From NCBI RefSeq assembly GCF_017948455.1, contig NZ_JAFFSU010000020.1, positions 1 through 64,000 on the forward strand: a stretch of 64,000 bases of DNA. Direction: 5' to 3'. Below, piece by piece: positions 42,228-50,636 of this stretch. The notes beneath the pieces are model-generated. The model was not told the DNA's origin. It saw only the letters and a list, made by a program, of their open reading frames with translations, and did not search any database. The position numbers were made by a program, and so were the translations under genes. The stretch is from Streptomyces sp. GESEQ-4 (GTDB lineage: Bacteria; Actinomycetota; Actinomycetes; Streptomycetales; Streptomycetaceae). Positions within the stretch are counted from its first letter, which is position 1, and the number at the start of each line of letters is the position of its first letter.

Positions 42228-43010
42228 TCAGGAGTCGCGCTGGGCACGGCGCAGACCGTGGTACCAGGCCAGGGCCCGGTTCTCCGCGAACCGGAAGAGC
42301 AGGGAGAGCAGAAAACCGAGCAGGCCGAGCAGCAGCACGCCGCTCCACATCTCGGGGATGGCGAACGAGCGCTGGAACTGCACGATGGTGAAGCCCAGGC
42401 CGTTGCTGGAGGCGAACATCTCGCTGATGACCATCAGGATGATCCCGATCGACAGCGCCTGGCGCATACCGGTGAGGATCTGCGGGCTCGCCGAACGCAG
42501 CACCAGGTGCCACAGCCGGGTGGGGCCGGTGATGCCGTACGACCGGCATGTGTCGCCGAGGACCTCGTCGACGGCGCGGACGCCTTCGACGGTGTTGAGC
42601 AGGATCGGCCAGACGCAGCCGCTGGCCACGACGATGATCTTCATGGTGTCGCCGATGCCGGCGAACAGCATGATCACGGGGACCAGTACCGGGGGCGGGA
42701 TGGCCCGGAACAGTTCCAGGACGGGTTCGAGTACGTCGCGCAGGACGCGGTGCGAGCCGACGGCCAGGCCGAGGGCGATCCCCACCGCCGCGGCGAGCAG
42801 GTACCCCGCCGCGAGCCGGAGCAGGCTGGGCAGGACGTCCGACATGAGCCGGTCGGCGGTCCAGACCTCGGGGAACTTCTGCAGGATCGTGGAGAGCGGC
42901 GGCAGATAGAAGTCGGTGCTGCCGGCGCTGGTGAACCACCACACGGCGAACAGCACGGCGGGCAGGGCCCCGGCGAACAGGGCGCGGCGGGCTGCGATTC
43001 GGACGGTCAT
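42228..43010 (-). CDS. ABC transporter permease 2 (SsuC/TauC-like)
   Basis: 260 residues with about six membrane segments and the BPD_transp_1 EAA-loop region (GVRAVDEVLGDTCRSYG, HLVLRSASPQILTGMRQAL). The start ATG 43010 overlaps the stop of the upstream permease in ATGA, so it is translationally coupled. A 25-base gap separates it from the ATPase. The importer has two different permeases with one ATPase and one lipoprotein, as in many nitrate/sulfonate-type systems. Confidence 0.94.
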   Translation of the reverse strand: MTVRIAARRALFAGALPAVLFAVWWFTSAGSTDFYLPPLSTILQKFPEVWTADRLMSDVLPSLLRLAAGYLLAAAVGIALGLAVGSHRVLRDVLEPVLELFRAIPPPVLVPVIMLFAGIGDTMKIIVVASGCVWPILLNTVEGVRAVDEVLGDTCRSYGITGPTRLWHLVLRSASPQILTGMRQALSIGIILMVISEMFASSNGLGFTIVQFQRSFAIPEMWSGVLLLGLLGFLLSLLFRFAENRALAWYHGLRRAQRDS

Positions 43011-43837
43011 CGGGACTGACTCTCTCCGCGCTGGGACTGGTGCCAGTGCAGGACGCGGTGCTCGACCGCCCGGGCGGCCAGGTTGACGGCGACGCCGATC
43101 AGGCCGGTCGTCAGGACGAGCGCGTACACCTCGGGCACGGCTCCGGAGGTCTGCGCGACGGCCAGCTGCTGGCCGAGGCCGGGTGCGCCGATGACGAGTT
43201 CGGCGGTGACCGCGAGGACGAGGGCCACGGTGGCGGCCAGGCGTACGCCGGTCATGACGTACGGCAGGGCGGTGGGCCACAGGACGTACCGGATCCGGCC
43301 CCAGGTGCCCAGCCGGTAGCTGCGGGCGGTGTCCTGGGCGACGGGGTCCGCGTCCTGGAGGCCGGCCAGCACCTGGACGAGCACCTGCCAGAACGACGCG
43401 TACACGACGAGGAGCAGTTTCGAGCGGAGGTCGGTGCCGTAGAGCAGCACCGCCACGGGGATCAGCGCCACGGAGGGGATCGGGCGCAGGAACTCGATGG
43501 TCGAGGCGGTCGCCGCGCGCAGCACCGGTACGGAGCCGATGACCACCCCCGCCGCGACTCCGGCCAGGACGGCGATGGCGAGGCCGATCCCCCAGCCGGT
43601 GAGGGTGTCGCCGAGCGCGCTCCAGAAGGTGCCCTCGCCGAGCAGGTTCCAGAAGGCGCGGCCGATGGTGGAGGCCGGGGGGAGGTAGTCGGCGGAGACG
43701 AGCGGGGTGCGCGGCAGGACCTCCAGGACGGCCACCAGTCCTGCCAGACCGGCAAGTCCCCGCAGCACCACGGGACTTGGGGCCGGGCCCCGCCGGGCGG
43801 CCGGCGCTGCCGGCCGCGGGGCGTACGTCGTCGTCAT
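43007..43837 (-). CDS. ABC transporter permease 1 (SsuC/TauC-like)
   Basis: 276 residues. An Ala/Pro/Arg-rich N-terminus precedes about six membrane segments; the EAA loop is in DADPVAQDTARSYRLGTWG and RIRYVLWPTALPYVMTGVRL. ATG 43837 overlaps the stop of the lipoprotein gene in ATGA, and its own stop overlaps the next permease in the same way. It forms the channel together with permease 2. Confidence 0.94.
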   Translation of the reverse strand: MTTTYAPRPAAPAARRGPAPSPVVLRGLAGLAGLVAVLEVLPRTPLVSADYLPPASTIGRAFWNLLGEGTFWSALGDTLTGWGIGLAIAVLAGVAAGVVIGSVPVLRAATASTIEFLRPIPSVALIPVAVLLYGTDLRSKLLLVVYASFWQVLVQVLAGLQDADPVAQDTARSYRLGTWGRIRYVLWPTALPYVMTGVRLAATVALVLAVTAELVIGAPGLGQQLAVAQTSGAVPEVYALVLTTGLIGVAVNLAARAVEHRVLHWHQSQRGESQSR

Positions 43838-44811
43838 GAGAACAGCGCTCCGATGTCCGGCTTCTTGCCGCCGAAGATGCCGTCCTGCTCGCCGAGCCCG
43901 GCCAGCTTCTCCAAGGAGGCGGTGTCGACCTGGGCGGGCCAGCTGGGCAGCGTCAGCTTGGTGAGCACATCACCGCTGATCTTGGTGTAGGTGGTGAGGA
44001 TCTGGCGTGCCTCGTCGGGGTGCTCGGAGGCGTACTTCAGCGACTCGGCCATCGCCTCGTTGAACTTCTTCACCAGGTCCGGGTTCTCCTGCGCGATCTT
44101 CGTCGAGGTGAAGTAGGTCGCGACGGTGAGCTTGGGATGCGTCTCGGCGAACGGCGAGGCCACCGCCCTCGCACCCTGGGCCTTGGCGATGGTCTGGGCG
44201 GGCTCGCCCATCCAGGCGGCGTCCACGCGTCCGCCGTCCAGGGCGGCCGGCATCTGGTCGAACGGGATCTCGACGAACTTGACGTCCGCGGGGTCACCGC
44301 CGGCCTTGCGCACCGATTCGCGGACGGTCGTGTCGCCGATGTTCTGCAGGGTGTTCACGGCGACGGTGTGCCCGGCGAGGTCCTTGGCCGACTTGATCGA
44401 GCTGTCCTTCTTGACCATGACGGCGGTGACGTCGGCGCCCACCTTGCCGTTGGAGGCGGCGCCGTTGACCACGGACTTGACCGGAACGCCCTTGGTCTGC
44501 GCGAGCATCAGCGACGTCGTGTTGCTGAAGCCGAACTGGAACTGCCCGCTCACCACGCCCGGGATGATCGCGGCGCCGCCCTGGGCGGTCACCATCTTCA
44601 GTTCGATCCCCCGGCTGCTGAAGAACCCCTGCTTCTGCCCGAGGTAGAGCGGCGCCACGTCGACGATCGGAATGACACCGACCGTGACCTGCGTGGTCTT
44701 CCCGTCACCCGCGGGCGAGGCAGCGGAACTTCCGGAGTCCGACGAGCCGCACCCGGCGACTGCGGCGACGGTCACTACGGCGAGTGCAAGCCCGAGTATG
44801 CGCCTTTGCAT
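43834..44811 (-). CDS. ABC transporter substrate-binding lipoprotein (NMT1/SsuA-like)
   Basis: 325 residues. Lipoprotein signal MQRRILGLALAVVTVAAVAG followed by the lipobox Cys at residue 21. The mature part has the NMT1/THI5 fold: PIVDVAPLYLGQKQGFFSSR, GVVSGQFQFGFSNTTSLMLA, LAGHTVAVNTLQNIGDT, MPAALDGGRVDAAWMGEP. It would deliver a sulfonate, nitrate, pyrimidine or aromatic acid to the permeases; the ligand is not predictable. ATG 44811 has GGAGGAGCC upstream. It heads the operon, which is divergent from a PaaX regulator, whose usual phenylacetate-like ligands hint at an aromatic substrate (inference). Confidence 0.94.
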   Translation of the reverse strand: MQRRILGLALAVVTVAAVAGCGSSDSGSSAASPAGDGKTTQVTVGVIPIVDVAPLYLGQKQGFFSSRGIELKMVTAQGGAAIIPGVVSGQFQFGFSNTTSLMLAQTKGVPVKSVVNGAASNGKVGADVTAVMVKKDSSIKSAKDLAGHTVAVNTLQNIGDTTVRESVRKAGGDPADVKFVEIPFDQMPAALDGGRVDAAWMGEPAQTIAKAQGARAVASPFAETHPKLTVATYFTSTKIAQENPDLVKKFNEAMAESLKYASEHPDEARQILTTYTKISGDVLTKLTLPSWPAQVDTASLEKLAGLGEQDGIFGGKKPDIGALFS

Positions 44812-45012
44812 GGGCTCCTCCTTGAGGAGAACGAGATGAGTGCCGCGCGGGGGAAGTGGACGGGCGAGCCGGCGAATTCCGTGCGGCGAGAACGGTGAGG
44901 GCGACAAGCGCGAAAGCGGCCGGCGCTTCTCTTTCAGCGGTGAGACCTGCGGGACCAGAGGGGCTTCGGTGAAACCCCGGAAGCTGATGTTGTGCACTTT
45001 CTTGACGCCCGC

Positions 45013-45041
45013 AATCTACACACCTACCTTCGCCGTGTCAG
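45013..45041 (-). promoter_or_regulatory. Vegetative-type promoter of the ABC operon
   Basis: On the minus strand CTGACA (45036..45041) and TAGATT (45013..45018) are separated by 17 bases. Transcription would begin near 45006, leaving a leader of about 195 bases before the lipoprotein ATG. Confidence 0.6.
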
Positions 45042-45113
45042 GCCCCCCGACCGAGGGAATTTGTCGATCTCCGTCCTCGCAGTACCCGCGTCCACGACAA
45101 GGAGTGCCGACCC

Positions 45114-45203
45114 GTGAACCACCGCTTCCGCACGCGTACGCTCGCGGCCCTCGCGGCACTGCTGCTCGGCGCAGGTCCGGCGACCGTACGCTTGCTCGGG
45201 TGA
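45114..45203 (+). CDS. 29-codon leader-like ORF overlapping the PaaX start
   Basis: GTG 45114, with AAGGAG nine bases upstream, encodes MNHRFRTRTLAALAALLLG and then AGPATVRLLG. The sequence has the form of an export signal (basic start, Leu/Ala-rich core) and then stops. The TGA overlaps the GTG of the PaaX gene as GTGA. It may be a regulatory leader peptide that couples translation to PaaX, or the stump of a secreted-protein gene. There is no second piece of mature protein. Confidence 0.5.
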   Translation: MNHRFRTRTLAALAALLLGAGPATVRLLG

Positions 45204-46087
45204 ACGTGAACGCCGAGCCCCAAGGGGATCTCCAGGACCCGCCGGGCTCGCCCGACTCCCCGGCCCGTGCGGGGAGTTCCACAGCGCGCCCGCAGTCGCT
45301 TCTGCTCGCCTTCTTCGGCAACCACGCCCTGGACGAGCACCCGCTCTGCGTCTACTCGGGCAGCATCATCGACGTCCTCGCCCGGGTCGGCGTCGGCGAA
45401 CAGGCCGTCCGTTCCACGCTCACCCGCATGGTCAACCGCGGTCTGCTGATGCGCCGGCGGCAGGGGCGCCGCATGTACTTCGGCCCGACCCCGCTCGCCA
45501 CCCAGATCCTGCGGGACGGCGGCCGGCGGATCTGGGAGACCAGCGCGGTCAACGACGACTGGGACGGCACCTGGACCCTGATCGGCTTCTCCCTCCCCGA
45601 GTCCTGGCAGCGCCGGCGCCACGATCTCCGCTCGCGCCTGACCTGGGCCGGCTTCGGCCCCCTCTACAACGGTCTGTGGATCGCCCCCGGCCCCATGGAC
45701 GTCTCCGACGTGATCACCGAGCTCCAACTGTCCGCGTACGTCAAGGTCTTCCGCGCCCGCGCCGACGAGGCGACCGACATCGGCCTCATGGTCCGCGACA
45801 CGTGGGACCTGGACTCCCTCGCCGCCCGCTACACCGACTTCACCCGACGCTGGGGCGCCCTTGCGGAGCCGGGCACCGACGACGCCATCGCCACCCGGCT
45901 GCGACTGGTCAGCGAGTGGCTCCGGATCATCCGTACCGATCCGCGGCTGCCGGGACGGCATCTTCCGCCCGACTGGCCGGCCCGGCGGGCCGAGGAGACC
46001 TTCCGTCGTGTCGCCGCGGCGACCGAGACACCGGCCCGCGTGATGGCCGGCGCCATCCTGGACACCATTCCGCTGGGCACGTCCTGA
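45200..46087 (+). CDS. PaaX family transcriptional regulator
   Basis: 295 residues. After a Pro/Ser-rich N-terminus, the PaaX winged helix is seen as LLLAFFGNHALDEHPLCVYS, QAVRSTLTRMVNRGLLMRRR; then WTLIGFSLPESWQRRRHDLR and LTWAGFGPLYNGLWIAPGP, typical of the family core, and a C-terminal PaaX_C domain. PaaX proteins repress phenylacetyl-CoA or related catabolic genes and respond to the CoA ester. It is divergent from the ABC importer. GTG 45200 is in GTGA overlap with the leader-like ORF; GTG 45206 is an alternative. Confidence 0.93.
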   Translation: MNVNAEPQGDLQDPPGSPDSPARAGSSTARPQSLLLAFFGNHALDEHPLCVYSGSIIDVLARVGVGEQAVRSTLTRMVNRGLLMRRRQGRRMYFGPTPLATQILRDGGRRIWETSAVNDDWDGTWTLIGFSLPESWQRRRHDLRSRLTWAGFGPLYNGLWIAPGPMDVSDVITELQLSAYVKVFRARADEATDIGLMVRDTWDLDSLAARYTDFTRRWGALAEPGTDDAIATRLRLVSEWLRIIRTDPRLPGRHLPPDWPARRAEETFRRVAAATETPARVMAGAILDTIPLGTS

Positions 46088-46275
46088 TCAGGTGGCGACC
46101 GCGCAGGCGCGCCGATCGGTGACGACGTTTGCGGCCCCTGCTCCGCCACGCGTGACCTTCGCTGTCCCAAGGTCGATACTGCCGACAGCGGGGGCTCCGA
46201 CCACAACGCCACGGAGCACCGGCAGACAGCGCAGGCACCAGGCATCCCACTTGCCGGTCTCACCAGGAGGTTCCC

Positions 46276-47268
46276 ATGAAGATGTTGATCAACGTCCCGG
46301 AGACCGTGGTCACGGACGCCCTGCGGGGAATGGCAGCGGCCCATCCCGAGCTGACCGTCGACGTGGAGAACCGGGTGATCGTACGGCGGGACGCGCCCGT
46401 CGCCGGGAAGGTCGCCCTGATCTCCGGCGGCGGTTCGGGGCACGAGCCGCTGCACGGCGGATTCGTGGGCCCGGGGATGCTCTCGGCGGCCTGTCCGGGC
46501 GAGGTCTTCACATCGCCCGTGCCGGACCAGATGGTGCGCGCGGCGGCGGCCGTGGACAGCGGGGCGGGCGTGCTGTTCATCGTGAAGAACTACACGGGCG
46601 ACGTGCTCAACTTCGACATGGCTGCCGAACTCGCCGAGGACGAGGGCATCCAGGTCGCGAAGGTCCTCGTCAACGACGACGTGGCGGTCACCGACAGCCT
46701 CTACACGGCGGGGCGGCGTGGCACCGGTGCCACGCTGTTCGTGGAGAAGATCGCGGGGGCGGCGGCCGAGGCGGGGATGCCGCTGGAGCGCGTCGAGACA
46801 CTCGCCCGGCAGGTCAATGAGAACTCCCGCAGCTTCGGTGTGGCGCTGAGCGCCTGCACCACCCCGGCCAAGGGCAGCCCCACCTTCGATCTGCCGGCCG
46901 GCGAGCTGGAGTTGGGCATCGGCATCCACGGCGAGCCCGGCCGCGAGCGGCGCGCGATGATGACGTCCGGCGAGATCGCGGACTTCGCCGTGAACGCGAT
47001 CCTGGAGGACCTCAATCCCCGTGACCCCGTCCTGGTCCTGGTCAACGGCATGGGCGCGACGCCGCTGCTCGAGCTGTACGGCTTCAACGCGGAGGTGCAG
47101 CGGGTGCTTGCCGCCCGGGGTGTGGCCGTCGCCCGCACGCTCGTCGGCAACTACGTCACCTCGCTCGACATGGCCGGCGCCTCGGTCACCCTGTGCCAGA
47201 TCGACGAGGAAACGCTCGGGCTGTGGGACGCGCCGGTGAAGACGCCGGGTCTGCGCTGGGGCATGTGA
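46276..47268 (+). CDS. dhaK: Dihydroxyacetone kinase subunit DhaK
   Basis: 330 residues. Substrate-binding subunit of the PTS-dependent dihydroxyacetone kinase. Marks: ISGGGSGHEPLHGGFVGPGM near the N-terminus and the covalent-binding His in ELGIGIHGEPGRER. Together with DhaL and DhaM it phosphorylates dihydroxyacetone using phosphate from the PTS. ATG 46276 follows AGGAGG. dhaL starts 48 bases after its stop and dhaM overlaps dhaL, so the three form an operon. Confidence 0.96.
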   Translation: MKMLINVPETVVTDALRGMAAAHPELTVDVENRVIVRRDAPVAGKVALISGGGSGHEPLHGGFVGPGMLSAACPGEVFTSPVPDQMVRAAAAVDSGAGVLFIVKNYTGDVLNFDMAAELAEDEGIQVAKVLVNDDVAVTDSLYTAGRRGTGATLFVEKIAGAAAEAGMPLERVETLARQVNENSRSFGVALSACTTPAKGSPTFDLPAGELELGIGIHGEPGRERRAMMTSGEIADFAVNAILEDLNPRDPVLVLVNGMGATPLLELYGFNAEVQRVLAARGVAVARTLVGNYVTSLDMAGASVTLCQIDEETLGLWDAPVKTPGLRWGM

Positions 47269-47315
47269 GTCCGGCGGGGGACGCAGCCAACGCACCTACC
47301 ACGCAAGGAGATCCA

Positions 47316-47915
47316 GTGCTCGACGCCGACTTCTTCCGCCGCTGGATGACGGCGACGGCCGCGTCCGTCGACCGCGAGGCGGAACGGCTCACCGCTCTCG
47401 ACTCGCCCATCGGGGACGCCGACCACGGCAGCAATCTGCGGCGCGGGTTCACCGCGGTGACCGTCACGCTGGAGAAGGAGGCCCCGGACACGCCCGGCGG
47501 CGTCCTCACCCTGGCCGGACGGCAGTTGATCTCGACGGTGGGCGGCGCTTCGGGGCCGCTGTACGGGACGCTGCTGCGCCGCACCGGCAAGGCGCTCGGG
47601 GACGCGGCCGAGGTGAGCGAGGAGGAGTTCGCGGCCGCGCTGCGCACCGGCGTGGACGCGGTGATGACGCTCGGTGGGGCGGCGCCCGGCGACAAGACGA
47701 TGATCGACGCGCTGGTACCGGCCGTGGACGCTCTCGACGACTCCTTCGCCGCGGCGCGCGCCGCCGCCGAGCAAGGGGCGCTCGCGACCACGCCGTTGCA
47801 GGCCCGCAAGGGCAGGGCGAGCTATCTCGGTGAGCGCAGCATCGGGCACCAGGATCCCGGCGCCACCTCGTCGGCGCTGCTGATCGCGGCTCTCGCGGAG
47901 GTGGGCGGTGAGTGA
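47316..47915 (+). CDS. dhaL: Dihydroxyacetone kinase subunit DhaL
   Basis: 199 residues. ADP-binding all-helical subunit; Mg-ADP ligand region SPIGDADHGSNLRRGF, GGASGPLYGTLLRRTGKAL and PGDKTMIDALVPA, and the end QDPGATSSALLIAALAE. GTG 47316 has AAGGAG upstream; a longer frame to 47193 overlaps dhaK without support. Its stop lies inside the dhaM start region (eight-base overlap), implying coupled translation. Confidence 0.95.
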   Translation: MLDADFFRRWMTATAASVDREAERLTALDSPIGDADHGSNLRRGFTAVTVTLEKEAPDTPGGVLTLAGRQLISTVGGASGPLYGTLLRRTGKALGDAAEVSEEEFAAALRTGVDAVMTLGGAAPGDKTMIDALVPAVDALDDSFAAARAAAEQGALATTPLQARKGRASYLGERSIGHQDPGATSSALLIAALAEVGGE

Positions 47916-48318
47916 CGGCGAGCTCGTCGGGATCGTGCTGGTGTCGCACAGCGCGCAGGTCGCCGCGTCGGTGGCCGAGCTGGCGCAGGCGCTCGCGGGC
48001 GGCGGCACGGTGGTGCCCGTCGCTCCCGCGGGCGGCACCGAGAGTGGCGAACTCGGCACCAGCGCCGAACTGATCGCCGCCGCGGCCGCGTCCGTGGACC
48101 GGGGCGCCGGGGTGGCCGTCCTCACCGACCTCGGCAGCGCGGTGCTGACGGTGAAGGCCCTGCTCGCGGAGGGCGACGAACTCCCCGACGGCACACGGCT
48201 CGTGGACGCTCCCTTCGTCGAGGGCGCGGTCGCCGCGGTCGTGACGGCGGCGACGGGGGCCGACCTCGCGGCGGTGGAGGCGGCGGCCGGGGAGGCGTAC
48301 ACGTATCGGAAGGTGTGA
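47908..48318 (+). CDS. dhaM: PTS phosphotransfer subunit DhaM, single EIIA-type domain
   Basis: 136 residues. Only the EIIA-Man-like domain is present, with the phosphorylated His in IVLVSHSAQVA and the AVLTDLGSAVLTV region. The E. coli protein adds HPr and EI-like domains that are missing here, as is normal in actinobacteria, so phosphate must come from the general HPr. GTG/ATG 47908 overlaps the end of dhaL. It is the last gene; a TetR gene converges 35 bases away. Confidence 0.93.
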   Translation: MSDGELVGIVLVSHSAQVAASVAELAQALAGGGTVVPVAPAGGTESGELGTSAELIAAAAASVDRGAGVAVLTDLGSAVLTVKALLAEGDELPDGTRLVDAPFVEGAVAAVVTAATGADLAAVEAAAGEAYTYRKV

Positions 48319-48352
48319 GGAACCCAGGGGTCCTGACTGGGCCTGACTACGC

Positions 48353-48991
48353 CTACGTGAGCCCCTCTTCCACGACGGCGAGTGCCGAGCGCACGATCCC
48401 TAGCAGCTCGGCCTCCGCCGTCTCCGGGTCGATCCGCACTTCGGCGCCGCGCCAGGCGTAGCGCTCGACGGCCGCGCGCAGGGCCGCGTTGAACATCGCC
48501 GCCTGGATCGTCGGCCGCAGCTCGTCGACGGCCAGCCCGGCCCGCTCGGCGAGGGCACGGGCGAACACCGGCTCGGCCTCGTCGTAGGTCTGGAGCCAGA
48601 CCGCGCGCAGTCCCGGTTCGGTGCGGGTCAGCCGGACGAGCGCGCCGAGGGTGGCCCGGTCCGGCCCGGCGACGAGGCGGTGGTCGGTCGCCAGCTCCGG
48701 TGAGAAGACCTGGGCGAGAGAGCGCCCGGGCCGCCACTCCCGCAGCCTGTCGGCGATCATGTCGATGCCCGCCGAGAACAGCGGCGACACACAGCTCTCC
48801 TTGCTCGGGAAGTAGCGCCACACCGTGCGCGCCGACACGCCGACCATCTGACCGATCTGCTCGCCGGTGGTCGCGGCCACCCCCTGCTCCACGAACAGGT
48901 CCACCGCCGCCCGGGCGATCTCCAGCCGGATCTCGGCCTTGCGCTCCTCGGTGAGAGGTGGGCGTCCCGTGCGTCCGCTGGGGGCGGTCAT
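48353..48991 (-). CDS. TetR/AcrR family regulator
   Basis: 212 residues. Helix-turn-helix about 15-65: RLEIARAAVDLFVEQG and TTGEQIGQMVGVSARTVWRYF, with CVSPLF following. The C-terminal helical domain has WLQTYDEAEPVFARALAERA. ATG 48991 starts just before GRTGRPPLTEERK; the longer frame to 49039 would cover the operator. It is divergent from an SDR with an inverted repeat in the spacer and probably represses it. It converges with dhaM. Confidence 0.92.
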   Translation of the reverse strand: MTAPSGRTGRPPLTEERKAEIRLEIARAAVDLFVEQGVAATTGEQIGQMVGVSARTVWRYFPSKESCVSPLFSAGIDMIADRLREWRPGRSLAQVFSPELATDHRLVAGPDRATLGALVRLTRTEPGLRAVWLQTYDEAEPVFARALAERAGLAVDELRPTIQAAMFNAALRAAVERYAWRGAEVRIDPETAEAELLGIVRSALAVVEEGLT

Positions 48992-49040
48992 GTGGTCCTC
49001 CGGCTCCGGTTGCTGCTGCGCCGAATTCTCCCTCACCACT

Positions 49041-49062
49041 TTATGTCACTCGGAGACATTAA
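49041..49062. promoter_or_regulatory. TetR-type operator between TetR and SDR
   Basis: TTATGTC (49041..49047) and GACATTAA (49055..49062) are inverted around ACTCGGA; within them CTC and GAG also pair, making a 15-base near-palindrome TGTCACTCGGAGACA. It lies 50 bases upstream of the TetR start and 95 before the SDR start. Confidence 0.6.
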
Positions 49063-49156
49063 GTCGTAGAGTGAGGCCGAACGGGCGCGACGCCCCGGCA
49101 CACCGCGCCCCCGCACAAGGGGCGGCAGCCCTCGTACGCACAGACAGGAGCACCTC

Positions 49157-49918
49157 ATGACCGGCGGACTGGACGGGCGCAGCGTCATCGTCACCGGAGC
49201 GGGCTCGGGCATCGGGCGCGCGACCGCTCTGGCCTTCGCCGCCGAGGGTGCGCGAGTGGTGGTGGCGGACCTCAACGCCGAGGGCGCCAAGGCCGTCGTC
49301 AAGGAGATCGAGGAGGCGGGCGGCGCGGCGGTCGCGGTGGTGGGCGACCTGAGCGAGCAGGCCGTCGTCGACCGGGTGGCCGAGACCGCCGTGGAGCGCT
49401 TCGGCGGGGTGGACGTCCTGGTGAACAACGCCGGGATCATGGACCGGATGTCGGCGCTCGGCGAGGTGAGCGACGCGGAGTGGGAGCGGGTCATACGGGT
49501 CAACCTGACCGCTCCGTTCCTGCTGACGCGGGCGGTGCTGCCGCACATGCTGGAGGCGGGCAGGGGCGCCATCGTGAACACGGCTTCGGAGGCCGGGCTG
49601 CGAGGCAGCGCGGCGGGCGCCGCGTACACCGCGTCGAAGCACGGCATCGTGGGGCTGACGAAGTCCCTCGCCGTGATGTACCGCAAGCAGGGCATCCGCG
49701 CGAACGCGATCGCCCCGGGCGGCACCCGGACCGCCATCGCGGTGGACGCCGATCAGAGCGCCCACGGCCCCGCCACGCTCGGCCCGCACTTCGTCAACCT
49801 CGGCAGGCTGGCCCAGCCGGAGGAGCAGGCCGCCGCCATCGTCTTCCTCGCCTCGGACGCGGCGAGCAACATCAACGGCGTGACCCTCCCGGTCGACGAC
49901 GGATGGGCGGCGGTCTGA
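49157..49918 (+). CDS. Short-chain dehydrogenase (FabG-like)
   Basis: 253 residues. TGAGSGIGRATALAFA, DVLVNNAGIMDR, NTASEAGLRGSAAG (catalytic Ser), YTASKHGIVGLTKSL (Tyr, Lys) and the FabG-type C-terminus FLASDAASNINGVTLPVDDG. ATG 49157 has AGGAG nine bases upstream. It is divergent from the TetR regulator with an operator in the spacer and should be inducible by the TetR ligand. The substrate is unknown. Confidence 0.94.
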   Translation: MTGGLDGRSVIVTGAGSGIGRATALAFAAEGARVVVADLNAEGAKAVVKEIEEAGGAAVAVVGDLSEQAVVDRVAETAVERFGGVDVLVNNAGIMDRMSALGEVSDAEWERVIRVNLTAPFLLTRAVLPHMLEAGRGAIVNTASEAGLRGSAAGAAYTASKHGIVGLTKSLAVMYRKQGIRANAIAPGGTRTAIAVDADQSAHGPATLGPHFVNLGRLAQPEEQAAAIVFLASDAASNINGVTLPVDDGWAAV

Positions 49919-49931
49919 CCGGTCTTACACC

Positions 49932-50636
49932 TCACCGCCCCCGCACGAACTGCCGCGCCAGTCGCTCCCCGATGAGCACGGCTCCGTCGTGGTCCTCGAT
50001 GGGCTTCACCCGGCTGCCCTTGAAGACGATGTAGGTGACATCGGAGTCCGTGCCGCCCCCGTGCGGGTCGGGGTCGATGCCCAGGCCCCGGGCGGCGGCG
50101 TAGGACGCCTCGCCGATGAGGTCGTGCGGGCCGGTGTCGCCGACGACGGCGTACTGGACCCGGTCGCCGTGGATCACGGCGGCCACCGCGCCGCCGTCGA
50201 CGCCATGGGCACGGTGGTCCCACAGAGAACTGGGCACGGGCACGACGATGTACGGGAGGCTCTCGGCGTCCAATGGGCCGCCGTCGGACTGCGGGTAGGC
50301 GGTGGCGTCGGAGAAGTACGGGTCGGTTCGGGCGTTGCAGTTTGGGCCGGGCCGGCCGTCGCAGTCGATGTCGAGGTCGGCCTTCCAGAAGACGGCTTCC
50401 TCGGTGCCGCACACCGGAATGGTCGCGGGTGCGCCGGCATCGCTGCGATAACGGCCCTCGGACACGGGGACGCAGTCCCGCACCCTGCCCAGCAACTCGG
50501 CGGCGCCGACGTCACCCTCACGCCTCACCTCCGGCAGTCCTTCCGGGACAGCGGGTTCGGCGCGGGGAGCGGAGTACGCCGTCGGAGCGAGCACGGCACA
50601 ACTGGCCGCGACCAGGGCTAGAGACGAGACACGCAC
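49932..50636 (-). CDS. Secreted glycoside hydrolase family 75 (chitosanase-like) protein
   Basis: 234 residues. A signal peptide (VRVSSLALVAASCAVLAPTA, cut near YSA) is followed by the GH75 core: VFWKADLDIDCDGRPGPNC, PYFSDATAYPQSDG, LPYIVVPVPS, then VVGDTGPHDLIGEASYAAA, where the Asp of GDTGP and Glu of GEAS are the catalytic pair of fungal-type chitosanases. The C-terminus (VTYIVFKGSRVKP) closes the barrel. It should cut chitosan outside the cell. GTG 50636 follows GGAGAGG; GTG 50663 is the limit of the open frame. Confidence 0.88.
   Translation of the reverse strand: MRVSSLALVAASCAVLAPTAYSAPRAEPAVPEGLPEVRREGDVGAAELLGRVRDCVPVSEGRYRSDAGAPATIPVCGTEEAVFWKADLDIDCDGRPGPNCNARTDPYFSDATAYPQSDGGPLDAESLPYIVVPVPSSLWDHRAHGVDGGAVAAVIHGDRVQYAVVGDTGPHDLIGEASYAAARGLGIDPDPHGGGTDSDVTYIVFKGSRVKPIEDHDGAVLIGERLARQFVRGR

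Noticed and set aside
44935..45000. A plus-strand resemblance to the GAUGAAACCCGGCAACC core of the SAM-I riboswitch (GGTGAAACCCCGGAAGC)
   Set aside because: It is antisense to the importer, lacks the conserved P1/P4 partners I would expect, and lies far from a plus-strand start. I could not verify the fold.
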